Positions 14,249-23,358 are shown, counted from the first letter of the stretch. The stretch is 25,257 bases of DNA from CAZJAD01 sp964543855 (GCA_964543855.1 CAZJAD010000023.1:1-25257); one strand, 5' to 3'. Made by a program: numbers and translations. Notes: generated by a model not told the origin, from the sequence alone.

Positions 14249-16933
14249 CTAACGCGCGCCGTTCCAGCCTCGAACTGCGAAGAATTTGACATCGCCGGCG
14301 GTCGCGCCTCCGACAATGATCAGCTCGCTCTCGGTGGTTTCACCGACCAGATTACCAAAGCTGCCCTCGGGGTCGTTGTCGCTGTAGACGCGGTAGCCGT
14401 AGTTTGTGTCAGAATCCCAACTCAGACGGAGGTCATCTCCTTCCACAACGATGACAAGCCCGGTCGGTACGACGATCTCAGGCAAATCGAGCGCCATAAC
14501 CAGAACATCATCGACATACCAGCCCTCATTCCTCGTACTGGCATCGCTGCCGAAGCGGAAGCGGAACTGGATCGACTGGCCTACATATGCCTGCAAATCC
14601 ATGATCTCCTCCACCCAGGTCGGGTCGTTCGCCCAGCACGATTGACCCGGCATGGGACCGGTAGCCGGAGCGCCACCGGTCGTTGTCCAGCGGAAAGTCA
14701 ACGGGTAGCCACCGATCGTCGTCACCTGCTCAAATGGTCCACCGTCTGCGGAAATCTCAAGAATGCCACCATCGTAAGCCGAATCGGGAAACCCGATTGA
14801 AAACTCGCCTTCGATCTCCATCCAGAAACAAAGGCGCGCTTCATTGGGAATATCGGCAATGATGGGCGAGATGAGACGCGCATCAAGGAGGTTGTCGTAA
14901 TCGCCGTGTCCGGTGTGACCGCACTTCCAGGAGTAATCGCCTCCGTGGGCCCGTTCGGTCGAGAGGTGCCACTGATCACCCCATGGCGGGGGACTGGAAT
15001 GCGTCCAGCCCGGCGCGCCGCTTTCAAAGTCATCCGAGAATAGAATGATGGCCGGATGCGGCTCCAGATCAATATCCTGGAAGGTCGTGTCGTCCTCGTC
15101 AACATAGAGCGCGTGTTGCTGCGCCACATAGCCCCAGAGCGAGTAGCGCACGGTGTAGTTGGAATCTCCCGGCAACGCGAGCACATAATGTCCGGATTCC
15201 GAAGCGGTCGTTCGCTGCGTGCCGCCGACAACTTCCACCTCGGCCCGGATCGGCTCGGTTGTGCTGGCGTCACGCACTGTTCCCATGATCCGGCCATACA
15301 GCCGAATAACCTCAATCGGCGTAGTGAGCGGAGCACTGTGCCCGTAAATGTCCTTCCCCGCAATTGAGAACTGATAATCACGGACCAAAGCCTCGTCCAA
15401 GTCCTCGACCGTTGTCTCGAGTACTTCAAAATCCCAGAGCTCAGGAATCTCCGCGCGCGAGACGGCGGGCGAGTTCATGGTGACATCAGCGGTATCGTAG
15501 TATATCCAATAGCTCTCGAAATTTCGGTCCACTGCTTGGGGATTCCACATTAGACCCACACTTCCCGGGCCGACTTGGTCCGCCATCACGATCCACGACG
15601 AGTCCGGAGGCACCGTGTCCGGGTGAGCTTCATTGTACGCAAGGGTCGTGTCGATGGCCTCAATTAGCGGGCCATAGAAGGCCAGGGCCTGCTCGAAAGT
15701 CGCCATGGTCGCTGGCATAGGACCGGGCAGGAAATCTCTCCACTGAAGGCGATGTTCCAGAGAATCCGGGAACTCATCCAACTCGAAATGAACGAAGTTC
15801 TCAGGGTCAACATGGATGTCGTGGTTCTCGTGGCAGACTTCAGCTTGTTTGTTCCCGCCCCAACCCGACAGGTCCTGCGAACTCACCAAGGGGATTGGCG
15901 GCTCCGTGCCATAGTAGGCATAGGGCGGAACGCAATAGAGCCCCAGATAGGCATCGATGCGGACATCAAGGTCCGGGAAAATCGGTATCCCACTGACCGG
16001 ATATTCACCCATGAAATGAACGAAATCCTGATGCTCGGCGCGGTCACGCACGGGGAGGTTCGGCGTTGGATCATACCGAAAAACGGACATCTGCACATCA
16101 GGAAGTGGCACATGGGCATCTGTGTCATAGGAATGAGCCTGAAAGGTCAGGGATGGAGCCGTCAGCCCGCCGTGAAGCACCCCGAAGGCGACTTCATGGC
16201 AAATTTGGAAAACTGTGCGGGCATTTCTCGACGGATCGCTCAAAGACCGCGAGTTGTCATACGGAGTGTGCGACGAATCCCACGCAACTTCCCGACCTGC
16301 GCCTGTAATCATCAGAAGCCGGGCCCCGAGCTGCGTGAAAAGCCGCAAACCCACCGGGTCGGAAAGAAAATCATCATTAGGATGAGGCATCTGGACGATG
16401 ATTCGGTCGCGTGGAGCGTCTACGCGAAAGACGAAAAGTCCCCACCCGTTCCGGAAACTGCCGACGACATCATCCGTTTCGATCGAATCCACATTGTCAT
16501 CGAAGTAGGAACTGTCGAGCCGTTCGCGAAGCATGTAGTACTCGATCTCGCCATCGACAAGGTGAACGATGTCGTAATTGAACAGGCTATCGTGCGTCAT
16601 CAACATCGCATCGACGCCTTCCCAGAGCCCTTCGAAGCAACCGAGGAAAACCTGCTGCCAGACGGTCAAGATTGAATCCCCAAACTCACCCTCTTCGATG
16701 ACCGTAAACTCTCCAAACCCCGTTGTCTGAGGATCGAGGAACTCGGGGCCATAGTCATTGTAATCCTCTCGAGCGATCCCTTCTGAAATATGGCTGACGA
16801 AATTGTCGTAGGCGCAGGTCGGGCAGTCGCCAAGCACGAAACCTTCCAGAGAGCCGGTCTCCTCCACAATCGCCGCATGCGCGAGAGAGCTCCACACACA
16901 CAGACACAAAACTGTCCACCATCGCTTCGCCAT
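14249..16933 (-). CDS. large secreted multidomain protein (putative metal-dependent hydrolase-like N-terminus, carboxypeptidase-regulatory-like, MAM-like modules)
   Basis: 894 residues from ATG 16933 (AGGAG five bases upstream; the GTG at 16936 is too close to it). A signal peptide is clear (about 1-21, ending SLAHA). Residues about 160-400 hold a cluster of His and Asp (MPHPNDD near 184-188, a CHE near 246, AHSYDTDAH near 266-274) and end with a FVHFELDEF segment. This resembles N-formylglutamate-amidohydrolase-like zinc enzymes; the assignment is tentative. Next come a fibronectin-like region (about 445-540), a carboxypeptidase regulatory-like beta domain (about 545-625), a MAM/immune-inhibitor-A-like jelly-roll (about 630-815, DDFESG to WYVDDV) and a second fibronectin-like module to the end. 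There is no C-terminal sorting domain. It starts nine bases after glcD, so it probably shares that transcript. Function is unknown. Confidence 0.85.
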   Translation of the reverse strand: MAKRWWTVLCLCVWSSLAHAAIVEETGSLEGFVLGDCPTCAYDNFVSHISEGIAREDYNDYGPEFLDPQTTGFGEFTVIEEGEFGDSILTVWQQVFLGCFEGLWEGVDAMLMTHDSLFNYDIVHLVDGEIEYYMLRERLDSSYFDDNVDSIETDDVVGSFRNGWGLFVFRVDAPRDRIIVQMPHPNDDFLSDPVGLRLFTQLGARLLMITGAGREVAWDSSHTPYDNSRSLSDPSRNARTVFQICHEVAFGVLHGGLTAPSLTFQAHSYDTDAHVPLPDVQMSVFRYDPTPNLPVRDRAEHQDFVHFMGEYPVSGIPIFPDLDVRIDAYLGLYCVPPYAYYGTEPPIPLVSSQDLSGWGGNKQAEVCHENHDIHVDPENFVHFELDEFPDSLEHRLQWRDFLPGPMPATMATFEQALAFYGPLIEAIDTTLAYNEAHPDTVPPDSSWIVMADQVGPGSVGLMWNPQAVDRNFESYWIYYDTADVTMNSPAVSRAEIPELWDFEVLETTVEDLDEALVRDYQFSIAGKDIYGHSAPLTTPIEVIRLYGRIMGTVRDASTTEPIRAEVEVVGGTQRTTASESGHYVLALPGDSNYTVRYSLWGYVAQQHALYVDEDDTTFQDIDLEPHPAIILFSDDFESGAPGWTHSSPPPWGDQWHLSTERAHGGDYSWKCGHTGHGDYDNLLDARLISPIIADIPNEARLCFWMEIEGEFSIGFPDSAYDGGILEISADGGPFEQVTTIGGYPLTFRWTTTGGAPATGPMPGQSCWANDPTWVEEIMDLQAYVGQSIQFRFRFGSDASTRNEGWYVDDVLVMALDLPEIVVPTGLVIVVEGDDLRLSWDSDTNYGYRVYSDNDPEGSFGNLVGETTESELIIVGGATAGDVKFFAVRGWNGAR

Positions 16934-16942
16934 CACATCTCC

Positions 16943-18361
16943 TCACGAGTCGGGAAAAATCTTGCCCGGATTCAAGAGTCCGAGCGGATCAAGACTCTCT
17001 TTTATCCTCTTCAAAACACCAATCTCACTCTGTCCCATTGCAATCGGCAGATATCGCTTCTGAGAATATCCAATGCCATGCTCGCCGGAGATCGTTCCGC
17101 CAAGGCGAACCGTAAGCTGGAACATCTCCTCAATCGCCTTGGGCAACACCTCGTTCCAATATGAATCCTCAAGGTCTCTCTTCAGGATGTTGCAGTGGAT
17201 GTTCCCGTCACCGGCGTGACCGTAGCTGATGATCGAAAGCGACCATCGGTCCGCTATCTCGTGAATCCCCTCGATGAGCGCCGGGAGATTCGCCCGCGGA
17301 ACGACCGTATCTTCCTCTTTGTACGCGGAAACGGATTTCACAGCCTCTCCGGCACTGCGACGCATGTCCCAGATTTCGTTCTGCTTCGCAGTCGTCTCGG
17401 CCAAGAAAACATCGAGCGCGCCCTCTTTCTCGCATTCTTCGGCAATAATCTCCATCTCGCGCTCAAGCTGTGTCTCATCATTCCCGTCGACTTCAATCAG
17501 CAGCTGCGCCGCCGCGTCGCTGTGCTGGATTTTCTTGTCAAGATGGGCTTCAATCGACTTGATACACGCCCGCTCCATGAATTCCATCGCGCACGGAACA
17601 ATCCCACGCCCCATGATCGCCGGAACGGTGCGTGCTGCCGCCGCCATCTCGGGAAACGGAACCAGCAGCGTCTTGCGGTAGCGCGGAAGCGGGATGAGTT
17701 TCATGGTGGCCTCGGTGATGACCGCCAGCGTTCCTTCGGAGCCGATGAGAAGCCCGAGGAGATTGTAGCCCGCAACATCCTTCAGTCGCTTGCCACCGAA
17801 CCGGACAATCTCTCCTTGCGGCATCACCGCTTCGATGCCGTAGACATAATCCTTGGTCACTCCGTATTTCAGAGCGCGAGGGCCGCCCGCTCCCTCCGCG
17901 AGGTTGCCTCCAATCGTGCAGGTGCCGCGACTGGCGGGATCCGGCGGATAAAAGAGCCCCTCGGCTTCGACGGTCTCCTGAAAAGTCTGAGTAATGACTC
18001 CCGGCTCGAGCCGTGCAAAATAGTTGGCCTTGTCAATCTCCAGAATCCGGTTCATTCGCTCCAAGGACAGCACGACGCCTCCGTGCACGGGCAGAGCGCC
18101 TCCGGAAAGACCCGTACCTCCTCCACGCGGTGTGACCGGCACCTTCTCCCGATAACAGAGTGTCAGTATCTTTGAAACCTGCGCGGTCGTTTCCGGCCGG
18201 ACGACGACATCCGGCAGGAACACAAGGTCTTCCGTTTCGTCAGCGCCGTATTTCTCGAAATCGTCATGGCCTCGCTGCAACACTTGTGCCGGTGTCACAA
18301 TCGCTTCAAGATCAGGGACAATGTGCTCAAGCGTCCGTGGTGATGTCACATCAGCTTCCAT
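16943..18361 (-). CDS. FAD-linked oxidase, glycolate oxidase GlcD / D-lactate dehydrogenase-like
   Basis: Flavoenzyme that oxidises a 2-hydroxy acid (glycolate, D-lactate or similar) to the 2-oxo acid. The PCMH-type FAD-binding domain contains TPRGGGTGLSGGALPVHGG (about 77-95) and PPDPASRGTCTIGGNLAEGA (about 137-156). The FAD-oxidase C-terminal domain ends with the conserved GEHGIGYSQKRYL. At 472 residues it matches single-chain GlcD-like proteins; no GlcE or GlcF partner or iron-sulfur domain is in view, so substrate and electron acceptor are open. ATG 18361 is chosen; an in-frame TTG at 18373 abuts the previous stop and would add four residues. No strong ribosome-binding site is seen for either. 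Confidence 0.9.
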   Translation of the reverse strand: MEADVTSPRTLEHIVPDLEAIVTPAQVLQRGHDDFEKYGADETEDLVFLPDVVVRPETTAQVSKILTLCYREKVPVTPRGGGTGLSGGALPVHGGVVLSLERMNRILEIDKANYFARLEPGVITQTFQETVEAEGLFYPPDPASRGTCTIGGNLAEGAGGPRALKYGVTKDYVYGIEAVMPQGEIVRFGGKRLKDVAGYNLLGLLIGSEGTLAVITEATMKLIPLPRYRKTLLVPFPEMAAAARTVPAIMGRGIVPCAMEFMERACIKSIEAHLDKKIQHSDAAAQLLIEVDGNDETQLEREMEIIAEECEKEGALDVFLAETTAKQNEIWDMRRSAGEAVKSVSAYKEEDTVVPRANLPALIEGIHEIADRWSLSIISYGHAGDGNIHCNILKRDLEDSYWNEVLPKAIEEMFQLTVRLGGTISGEHGIGYSQKRYLPIAMGQSEIGVLKRIKESLDPLGLLNPGKIFPDS

Positions 18362-18374
18362 TCGGCCAATCAAC

Positions 18375-18899
18375 CTAACGAAGTGGCGCCTTCAAGAGTC
18401 GAATATCGTCAATCCACACGGTTCCCATGCCGTCAATAACCAGGTTGAGCTTCACATAATCGGGGTTCTCGCCCTTCTGCATGAAGAAGGGTATCTCAAC
18501 CGTGGTCCAATCCGTTGTGCCGGTCAGCGGACTCTGAAGCCCGCGAGAGAAGAACTCGCCCTTGCCCGCAAAGTGGCACAACATCTCCAGGTAAACCTGT
18601 CCTTTTACTTCTTCCGTCCGAAGCCGCGCCTCGTAAATCAACCGTGCATCTTCGATCTCAATATCGTTCACTTCGAACAATGTCACCACCGTGGAATCCG
18701 TAGCGTCAATCCTCAAAGACCCATTGCCGTCACTCGAAATCTCTTCATCAATTTCCACACCGGACTGCGTAATGATTCCCTCCATGCTGTCCAGCGCAAA
18801 GTGACGCAGCTCCGTCGCCTGTCTTGCCTTCCCACCGCAACCCATAATACTGAAGACTACCATACAACCTATGAGTAGAATCACATGCCTCTTGTCCAC
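18375..18899 (-). CDS. predicted lipoprotein with a carbohydrate-binding-like beta domain
   Basis: 174 residues from GTG 18899, chosen because GGAGG lies eight bases upstream and a lipoprotein signal follows at once (KRHVILLIGCMVVFSIMGC, lipobox I-M-G-C with Cys21). A longer frame from 18992 would overlap acyP. The rest is a soluble beta-rich domain; its pattern (DWTTVEIPFFMQKGE, then LVIDGMGTVWIDDIRLL) resembles galactose-binding or CBM-like jelly-rolls. The fold call is an inference and the ligand is unknown. It lies between acyP and the GlcD-like gene and is probably co-transcribed with them. Confidence 0.75.
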   Translation of the reverse strand: MDKRHVILLIGCMVVFSIMGCGGKARQATELRHFALDSMEGIITQSGVEIDEEISSDGNGSLRIDATDSTVVTLFEVNDIEIEDARLIYEARLRTEEVKGQVYLEMLCHFAGKGEFFSRGLQSPLTGTTDWTTVEIPFFMQKGENPDYVKLNLVIDGMGTVWIDDIRLLKAPLR

Positions 18900-18934
18900 A
18901 GCCCTACCCTCCTTTCTTGTGTCGCCAGTTTCGG

Positions 18935-19228
18935 TCAATGACTTGAGTACCGCGTATGAAATCCGCTCTTGTCCCCAACCGGTTCGATCCATTCGATCTT
19001 GAGATCCGTGACGCGCGCCGTGCGCGGGCCAACCTTCATCGCCTTGATCAGCGCCTCGACCGCCGACCGGTCGCCCTCTATTTCGGCTTCAACATCGCCC
19101 GTCGGCAAATTCCTTACCCAGCCCGCAAGCCCGAGTCCGTTGGCCTGCTCGACGGTGAAATAGCGATAGCAGACTCCTTGGACAAGCCCCAAAACAACCA
19201 CATGTGCACGGACATTGGATTCGGTCAT
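18935..19228 (-). CDS. acylphosphatase
   Basis: Hydrolyses carboxyl-phosphate bonds. The signature GLVQGVCYRYF holds the catalytic Arg22, and GWVRNLPTGDVEAEIEG holds the catalytic Asn40, matching the AcyP patterns. At 97 residues it is of normal length. ATG 19228 is 34 bases after the asnS stop; the ribosome-binding site is weak. Confidence 0.95.
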   Translation of the reverse strand: MTESNVRAHVVVLGLVQGVCYRYFTVEQANGLGLAGWVRNLPTGDVEAEIEGDRSAVEALIKAMKVGPRTARVTDLKIEWIEPVGDKSGFHTRYSSH

Positions 19229-19262
19229 CTATGGATCCAACGAATAACCCCGCGCCTCTCGC

Positions 19263-20552
19263 CTACGGTTTCAGACGATGCATCATCCGCGGAAACGGAG
19301 TCGTCTCTCGTACATGCGGCAATCCGCAAATCCATCCCACGGTGCGCTCCAACCCCAACCCAAAACCTGAATGCGGCACGGTGCCGTATTTCCGCAAATC
19401 AAGATACCAATCGAACGCATCCATCGGCAGATCATGCGCCTTGATTTTCTGCACGAGTTTGTCGTGATCGTCCTCGCGCTGTCCGCCGCCGATAATCTCG
19501 CCCTTGCCTTCCGGCGCCAGCATGTCGAATCCCAAGACGAGGCGCTCGTCTTCCGGATCGTTCTTCATGTAGAAAGCTTTAATCGCCGTCGGAAAACGAT
19601 GCACCATCACGGGCGAATCGAACTGCGATGAAACCACCGTCTCTTCGTCTCCTCCCAGATCGTCGCCCCATTCAAACTTGTGCCCCGCCTTCTTCAGGAT
19701 GTCCACGCATTCGGTATAGGTGATCCGCGGAAACGGCTTCTTGATCTTCTCCAAAGGCGCTGTGTCGCGCTCGATAATCTTCAGCTCTTCCTGGCGATTC
19801 TCCAAGACTCGCCGGACAAGGTCAAAGACAAGGTCCTCCGCGAGCACCATGTCGCCATCCAGATCGAGATAAGCGACTTCCGGCTCGACCATCCAGAACT
19901 CGGTCAGGTGGCGCCGCGTCTTGCTCTTCTCGGCGCGGAAAGTGGGGCCAAAACAGTAGACTTTGCCCAAAGCCATCGCCCCGGACTCGGCGTACAATTG
20001 ACCGGACTGAGCGAGATAAGCTTTCTCGCCAAAGTACTCCGTCTCGAAAAGCGTTGAAGTCCCTTCGACGGCCGATGGAGTGAAAATCGGTGTATCAAAA
20101 AGAACGAAGTCGCGACTGTCGAAGAAATCACGGATCGCACGGATAATTTCATGTCGGACGCGCAGGATAGCATTCTGGCGACGACTGCGCAGCCACAGGT
20201 GCCGGTTCTCCATGAGAAAGGCGGTGCCATGCTCCTTGGGCGATATCGGATAGTCCTCCGACCGACCCACGAGCTCGAGGCCGCTGAGCACAAGTTCGAA
20301 ACCACCCGGTGCCCTCTTATCCGCGCGTACCTTCCCCGAAACGACGACAGACGACTCCTGCGTCAGCGTGTCAATCAGCTCGAAGGTCTTCTCGCCGACA
20401 TCCGCTTGTGACGCCACGCACTGAATGATTCCCGTCCCATCACGCACGAGCAGAAAGCGTATGCCTCCACCCGACCGCGCGTTGTAGAGCCACCCCTTTA
20501 TCGTGACAGTTTTGCCTTCGTGGGCGGCGATTTGCGATACGGAAGTTTCCAT
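19263..20552 (-). CDS. asnS: asparaginyl-tRNA synthetase
   Basis: Class IIb aminoacyl-tRNA synthetase that charges tRNA-Asn. An N-terminal OB-fold anticodon-binding domain (about 15-95, VTIKGWLYNARSGGGIRFL) precedes the catalytic domain with motif 2 (about 205-230, FRAEKSKTRRHLTEF) and motif 3 (about 396-412, GFGLGLERTVGWICGLP). The PHVRETTPFPR ending favours AsnRS over AspRS, and the YLAQSGQLYAESGAMALGKV segment is AsnRS-like. At 429 residues it lacks the large inserted domain of bacterial AspRS. ATG 20552 follows the gpsA stop by 21 bases. Confidence 0.94.
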   Translation of the reverse strand: METSVSQIAAHEGKTVTIKGWLYNARSGGGIRFLLVRDGTGIIQCVASQADVGEKTFELIDTLTQESSVVVSGKVRADKRAPGGFELVLSGLELVGRSEDYPISPKEHGTAFLMENRHLWLRSRRQNAILRVRHEIIRAIRDFFDSRDFVLFDTPIFTPSAVEGTSTLFETEYFGEKAYLAQSGQLYAESGAMALGKVYCFGPTFRAEKSKTRRHLTEFWMVEPEVAYLDLDGDMVLAEDLVFDLVRRVLENRQEELKIIERDTAPLEKIKKPFPRITYTECVDILKKAGHKFEWGDDLGGDEETVVSSQFDSPVMVHRFPTAIKAFYMKNDPEDERLVLGFDMLAPEGKGEIIGGGQREDDHDKLVQKIKAHDLPMDAFDWYLDLRKYGTVPHSGFGLGLERTVGWICGLPHVRETTPFPRMMHRLKP

Positions 20553-20573
20553 ACAGTAGCCGATTCTTGCTGG

Positions 20574-21572
20574 TTAATCTTCTACCTTGAGCTTGCGCAA
20601 CATGAGTTCTTCCACGGCCTGGCGCGGTGCCTTCCCCTCGAAGAGCACTTCGCAGACGGCCTCGGTGATCGGCATGGAGATGGAATGCTGCCGCGCAAGC
20701 TTGCGACCTGCCTGCGCTGTCGGCACACCTTCGGCCACCATGACCATCTCCTTCAGAATATCGTCCAGTTTCTCTCCTCGCGCCAACGCTTCCCCCACAT
20801 GCCGATTGCGGCTGAGAGGACTCGTGCAGGTCGTAATAAGATCGCCCATTCCCGAGAGACCGGCGAAAGTCACTCGGTTACCGCCGAGAGCTTCACCGAG
20901 ACGCGCAATCTCCGCCAGACCTCGCGTAATCAATGCACCCTTCGTGTTCATCCCGAGTCCTAGGCCGTCACAGATGCCCGCCGCAAGAGCGATGATGTTC
21001 TTCAGTGCTCCGGCCAGTTCAACTCCTACAACATCCTCGCTCGCATAGACCCGCAACGACGCCGTCGAGAACACCTTCTGCATCTGCCGCGCTGTCTTAA
21101 GATTCGGAGACGCCACAACGACGGATGTCGGAAGCTTCTTCGCCACTTCCCTGGCGAGGCTTGGCCCGGACAACACCGCGTAGCGCGAGCCTGAAAGCGC
21201 GGGCAGTTCCTCGCTGACGATTTCCGAGATGCGCCGAAGAGAGTCTCTCTCGATTCCCTTCACAGCGCTGACGAGATACTGCGCGTCAATCCTATAGGCG
21301 GCGGTCTGACGGCAAACCGACCGCACGACTTGACACGGCACGACAAGAAGCACGATGTCTGCGCCGTCGAGGGCTATGCCCAGCTCGTGAGTCACGCTGA
21401 CAGATGCAGGCAGCGGAACACCGGGCAGGTACACGCGGTTCTCCCGCCGACGCGATGTCTCTTCCGCCAGCTCTCGCCGGTATTCCCACAGATGGATGTC
21501 ATGCCCCTGATCCGCCAACAAGACGGCCAGGGCCGTGCCCCAGTTGCCGGCTCCCAGACAGGCTATCCTCAC
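20574..21572 (-). CDS. gpsA: NAD(P)-dependent glycerol-3-phosphate dehydrogenase
   Basis: Reduces dihydroxyacetone phosphate to sn-glycerol-3-phosphate, the backbone for phospholipids. The N-terminal Rossmann motif is GAGNWGTALA (about 7-16). Downstream are SGPSLAREVAKKLPT, the catalytic-lysine region ELAGALKNIIALAAGICDGL, and GLSGMGDLITTCTSPLSRNR. The 332-residue length is normal. The start is GTG 21572, with GGAGG six bases upstream, overlapping the plsY stop by four bases (GTGA). PlsY acylates the product of GpsA, so the pairing makes metabolic sense. Confidence 0.97.
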   Translation of the reverse strand: MRIACLGAGNWGTALAVLLADQGHDIHLWEYRRELAEETSRRRENRVYLPGVPLPASVSVTHELGIALDGADIVLLVVPCQVVRSVCRQTAAYRIDAQYLVSAVKGIERDSLRRISEIVSEELPALSGSRYAVLSGPSLAREVAKKLPTSVVVASPNLKTARQMQKVFSTASLRVYASEDVVGVELAGALKNIIALAAGICDGLGLGMNTKGALITRGLAEIARLGEALGGNRVTFAGLSGMGDLITTCTSPLSRNRHVGEALARGEKLDDILKEMVMVAEGVPTAQAGRKLARQHSISMPITEAVCEVLFEGKAPRQAVEELMLRKLKVED

Positions 21573-22180
21573 CCATCACCTCCCTGCCCCGGCGGCAACT
21601 CCTTCCCGGCAAGAAGGCGCGCAATGTTGGCGCGATGCGTGTAGAACAGAAGAAGCACGAAGCAGATACTCGCAATCTTCAGCTCCAACGACCGGCCACC
21701 TAACAGCCATACCAGCAGAGGCACGCCGATCGCCGCGGCAAGTGACGCCAGTGAGACAACGCGGAAACCGATGAATACAAAGAGCCAGATGCCCAGACAG
21801 ATGAGCACGCTCGTCGGATCCAGCGCCAGCATAACGCCCGTTGCCGTTCCGACTCCTTTTCCTCCCCGAAATCCCGAAAAGAGCGTCCAGACATGCCCGA
21901 TAATTGCCGCCGCGCCAACCAGAACCGTGCCCAGGCTCAGTTGATCGGACGGAATCAGTGCCGGAGCCAGAAAGGCCACGGGCAAGTAGCCCTTCAGAGC
22001 ATCAATGACGAGTACGAACGAGCCCCATTTCCTCCCGAGAACGCGAGTGACATTGGTCGCTCCCGTGCTGCCGGACCCAAAGCTTCGAGGATCCACACCT
22101 CGGACAACCCGGCAGACGATGATGCCGGTGGGAAGGGCTCCAATCAGATAGCCGAGGCAAAGAGCGATAATCAAGCTCAC
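21569..22180 (-). CDS. plsY: glycerol-3-phosphate acyltransferase PlsY
   Basis: Integral membrane enzyme that transfers acyl groups from acyl-phosphate to glycerol-3-phosphate, the first step of phosphatidic acid synthesis. The 203 residues contain several hydrophobic segments and the family motifs FGSGSTGATNVTRVLGRKWG (about 34-53) and SGFRGGKGVGTATGV (about 102-116). Start GTG 22180 overlaps the purM stop by four bases (GTGA), implying coupling. Confidence 0.96.
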   Translation of the reverse strand: MSLIIALCLGYLIGALPTGIIVCRVVRGVDPRSFGSGSTGATNVTRVLGRKWGSFVLVIDALKGYLPVAFLAPALIPSDQLSLGTVLVGAAAIIGHVWTLFSGFRGGKGVGTATGVMLALDPTSVLICLGIWLFVFIGFRVVSLASLAAAIGVPLLVWLLGGRSLELKIASICFVLLLFYTHRANIARLLAGKELPPGQGGDG

Positions 22181-23178
22181 GCAACCACCCGCCCGATACG
22201 ATAGACCTTCTCGCCCTTGTCTCGCAGCAGTGCGGCGGTCGACTCCTCCGCTTGCTTGCTCACGATCAGAACAAACCCGACTCCGAGGTTGAAGACGCGG
22301 CGCATTTCCTCTTCGTCGACCTTTCCCTTCGACGCAATGAGCTCAAAAATCGGCAGCCGCGGCCACGAACGCCAGTCAAACTCGGCGCGCAGACCGTTCG
22401 GGACAACACGCTGAACATTGTCAACAACGCCCCCACCCGTGATATGCGCCATCGCGTGCAGAGAACCCTCGCTGAGTAATGGCTTGACGACATTCAAATA
22501 ACACTTGTGCGGCTTCAGGAGGGCATCAGCTGCCGATTCCCCGAGTGCGGCGTCCGGTCGCGTCAATTCCCCCTTGTCGATTTCGACAGCGAACACCTTG
22601 CGCGCCAGACTGTAGCCGTTCGTATGGAGTCCATTCGAAGCAAGACCCAGTAGCACATCTCCGGCGACGACCCGACTCCCGTCAAGAATGTCGTCCTCGC
22701 CGACCCAACCAACAATCGTCCCTGCCAGATCGAAATCAGACTTCTGGTACAAATCGGGCATTTCAGCGGTCTCACCACCGACAAGGGCAACACCGTGCGC
22801 GCGGCAGCCGCGAGCCAGACTCGCCGCGATGGTCTCCGCCTTGCCACGCTCCAGTTTCCCAAACGCGATGTAGTCCAGGAAAAAGAGCGGCAGTGCGCCA
22901 CAGGTCAGGATGTCGTTAATGCAGTGGTGAACCAGATCCTCACCGACACCGTCCAGACGGTTCAATCGACCGGCGAGAAGGAGCTTGGTGCCCACGCCAT
23001 CCGTGCTGGCGACAAGCACGGGCTTCGAAGGCCCCGACTCCGGCAGACGAAAGAAGCCGCCGAAGTGGCCCACATCCCGCAAGACAGATTCGGTGAAAGT
23101 GGTTCGCGCGTGTGAGGCGATGGCACGCTTGGCGGCCGCCGCCTCCTCGAGATTTACACCGGATCGGCGATAATCCAT
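22177..23178 (-). CDS. purM: phosphoribosylformylglycinamidine cyclo-ligase (AIR synthetase)
   Basis: ATP-dependent ring closure of FGAM to AIR in purine synthesis. Family motifs are STDGVGTKLLLA (about 58-69), GGETAEMPDLY (about 138-148) and HITGGGVVDNVQRVVP. The length of 333 residues is typical. Two ATG codons stand in tandem at 23181 and 23178; the second has AAGG five bases upstream and is chosen. The predicted promoter (23190-23218) ends only nine bases before the first ATG, so the message may be leaderless or nearly so. It is the first gene of the purM-plsY-gpsA-asnS cluster. Confidence 0.97.
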   Translation of the reverse strand: MDYRRSGVNLEEAAAAKRAIASHARTTFTESVLRDVGHFGGFFRLPESGPSKPVLVASTDGVGTKLLLAGRLNRLDGVGEDLVHHCINDILTCGALPLFFLDYIAFGKLERGKAETIAASLARGCRAHGVALVGGETAEMPDLYQKSDFDLAGTIVGWVGEDDILDGSRVVAGDVLLGLASNGLHTNGYSLARKVFAVEIDKGELTRPDAALGESAADALLKPHKCYLNVVKPLLSEGSLHAMAHITGGGVVDNVQRVVPNGLRAEFDWRSWPRLPIFELIASKGKVDEEEMRRVFNLGVGFVLIVSKQAEESTAALLRDKGEKVYRIGRVVA

Positions 23179-23189
23179 CATAACCTTAT

Positions 23190-23218
23190 ATCATACAAAA
23201 TCTTCGGTCAATTGTCAA
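23190..23218 (-). promoter_or_regulatory. strong predicted sigma70-type promoter of purM
   Basis: TTGACA (23218-23213), 17-base spacer, TATGAT (23195-23190), five of six matches in the -10 and six of six in the -35, in an A/T-rich region. Depending on the exact start, the 5' leader is 0-7 bases long. Confidence 0.8.
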
Positions 23219-23311
23219 GGAAAGAATTGCTCGCTTGAATTTGCCTCAAAATATGTTATATTGCCAGGAAGCGATTCCCCGTTTCTCGAGCGCGTCTCTG
23301 GCCCGCGGCAA

Positions 23312-23346
23312 ACAACAAAAATGCCCCGCTAAGAGCCAAGCGGGGC
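23312..23346 (-). terminator. intrinsic terminator after tRNA-Leu
   Basis: Eight-pair GC-rich stem (23346-23339 with 23330-23323), eight-base loop, then ATTTTTGTTGTT on the minus strand. It starts 12 bases after the tRNA discriminator base and separates tRNA-Leu from purM. Confidence 0.9.
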
Positions 23347-23358
23347 ACCGGGCCCGTG

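Noticed and set aside
15752..16675. 307-codon plus-strand frame opposite the secreted-protein gene
   Set aside because: The opposite strand has a signal peptide, recognisable modules and a ribosome-binding site; this frame has none.
17195..18175. 326-codon plus-strand frame opposite the GlcD-like gene
   Set aside because: It lies wholly inside a conserved flavoenzyme gene and has no recognisable domain.
23233..23264. Plus-strand TTGAAT-16-TATATT promoter-like pair between purM and tRNA-Leu
   Set aside because: It points into the back of the tRNA-Leu terminator and tRNA with no plus-strand gene or structured RNA after it; the region is A/T-rich, so chance matches are expected.
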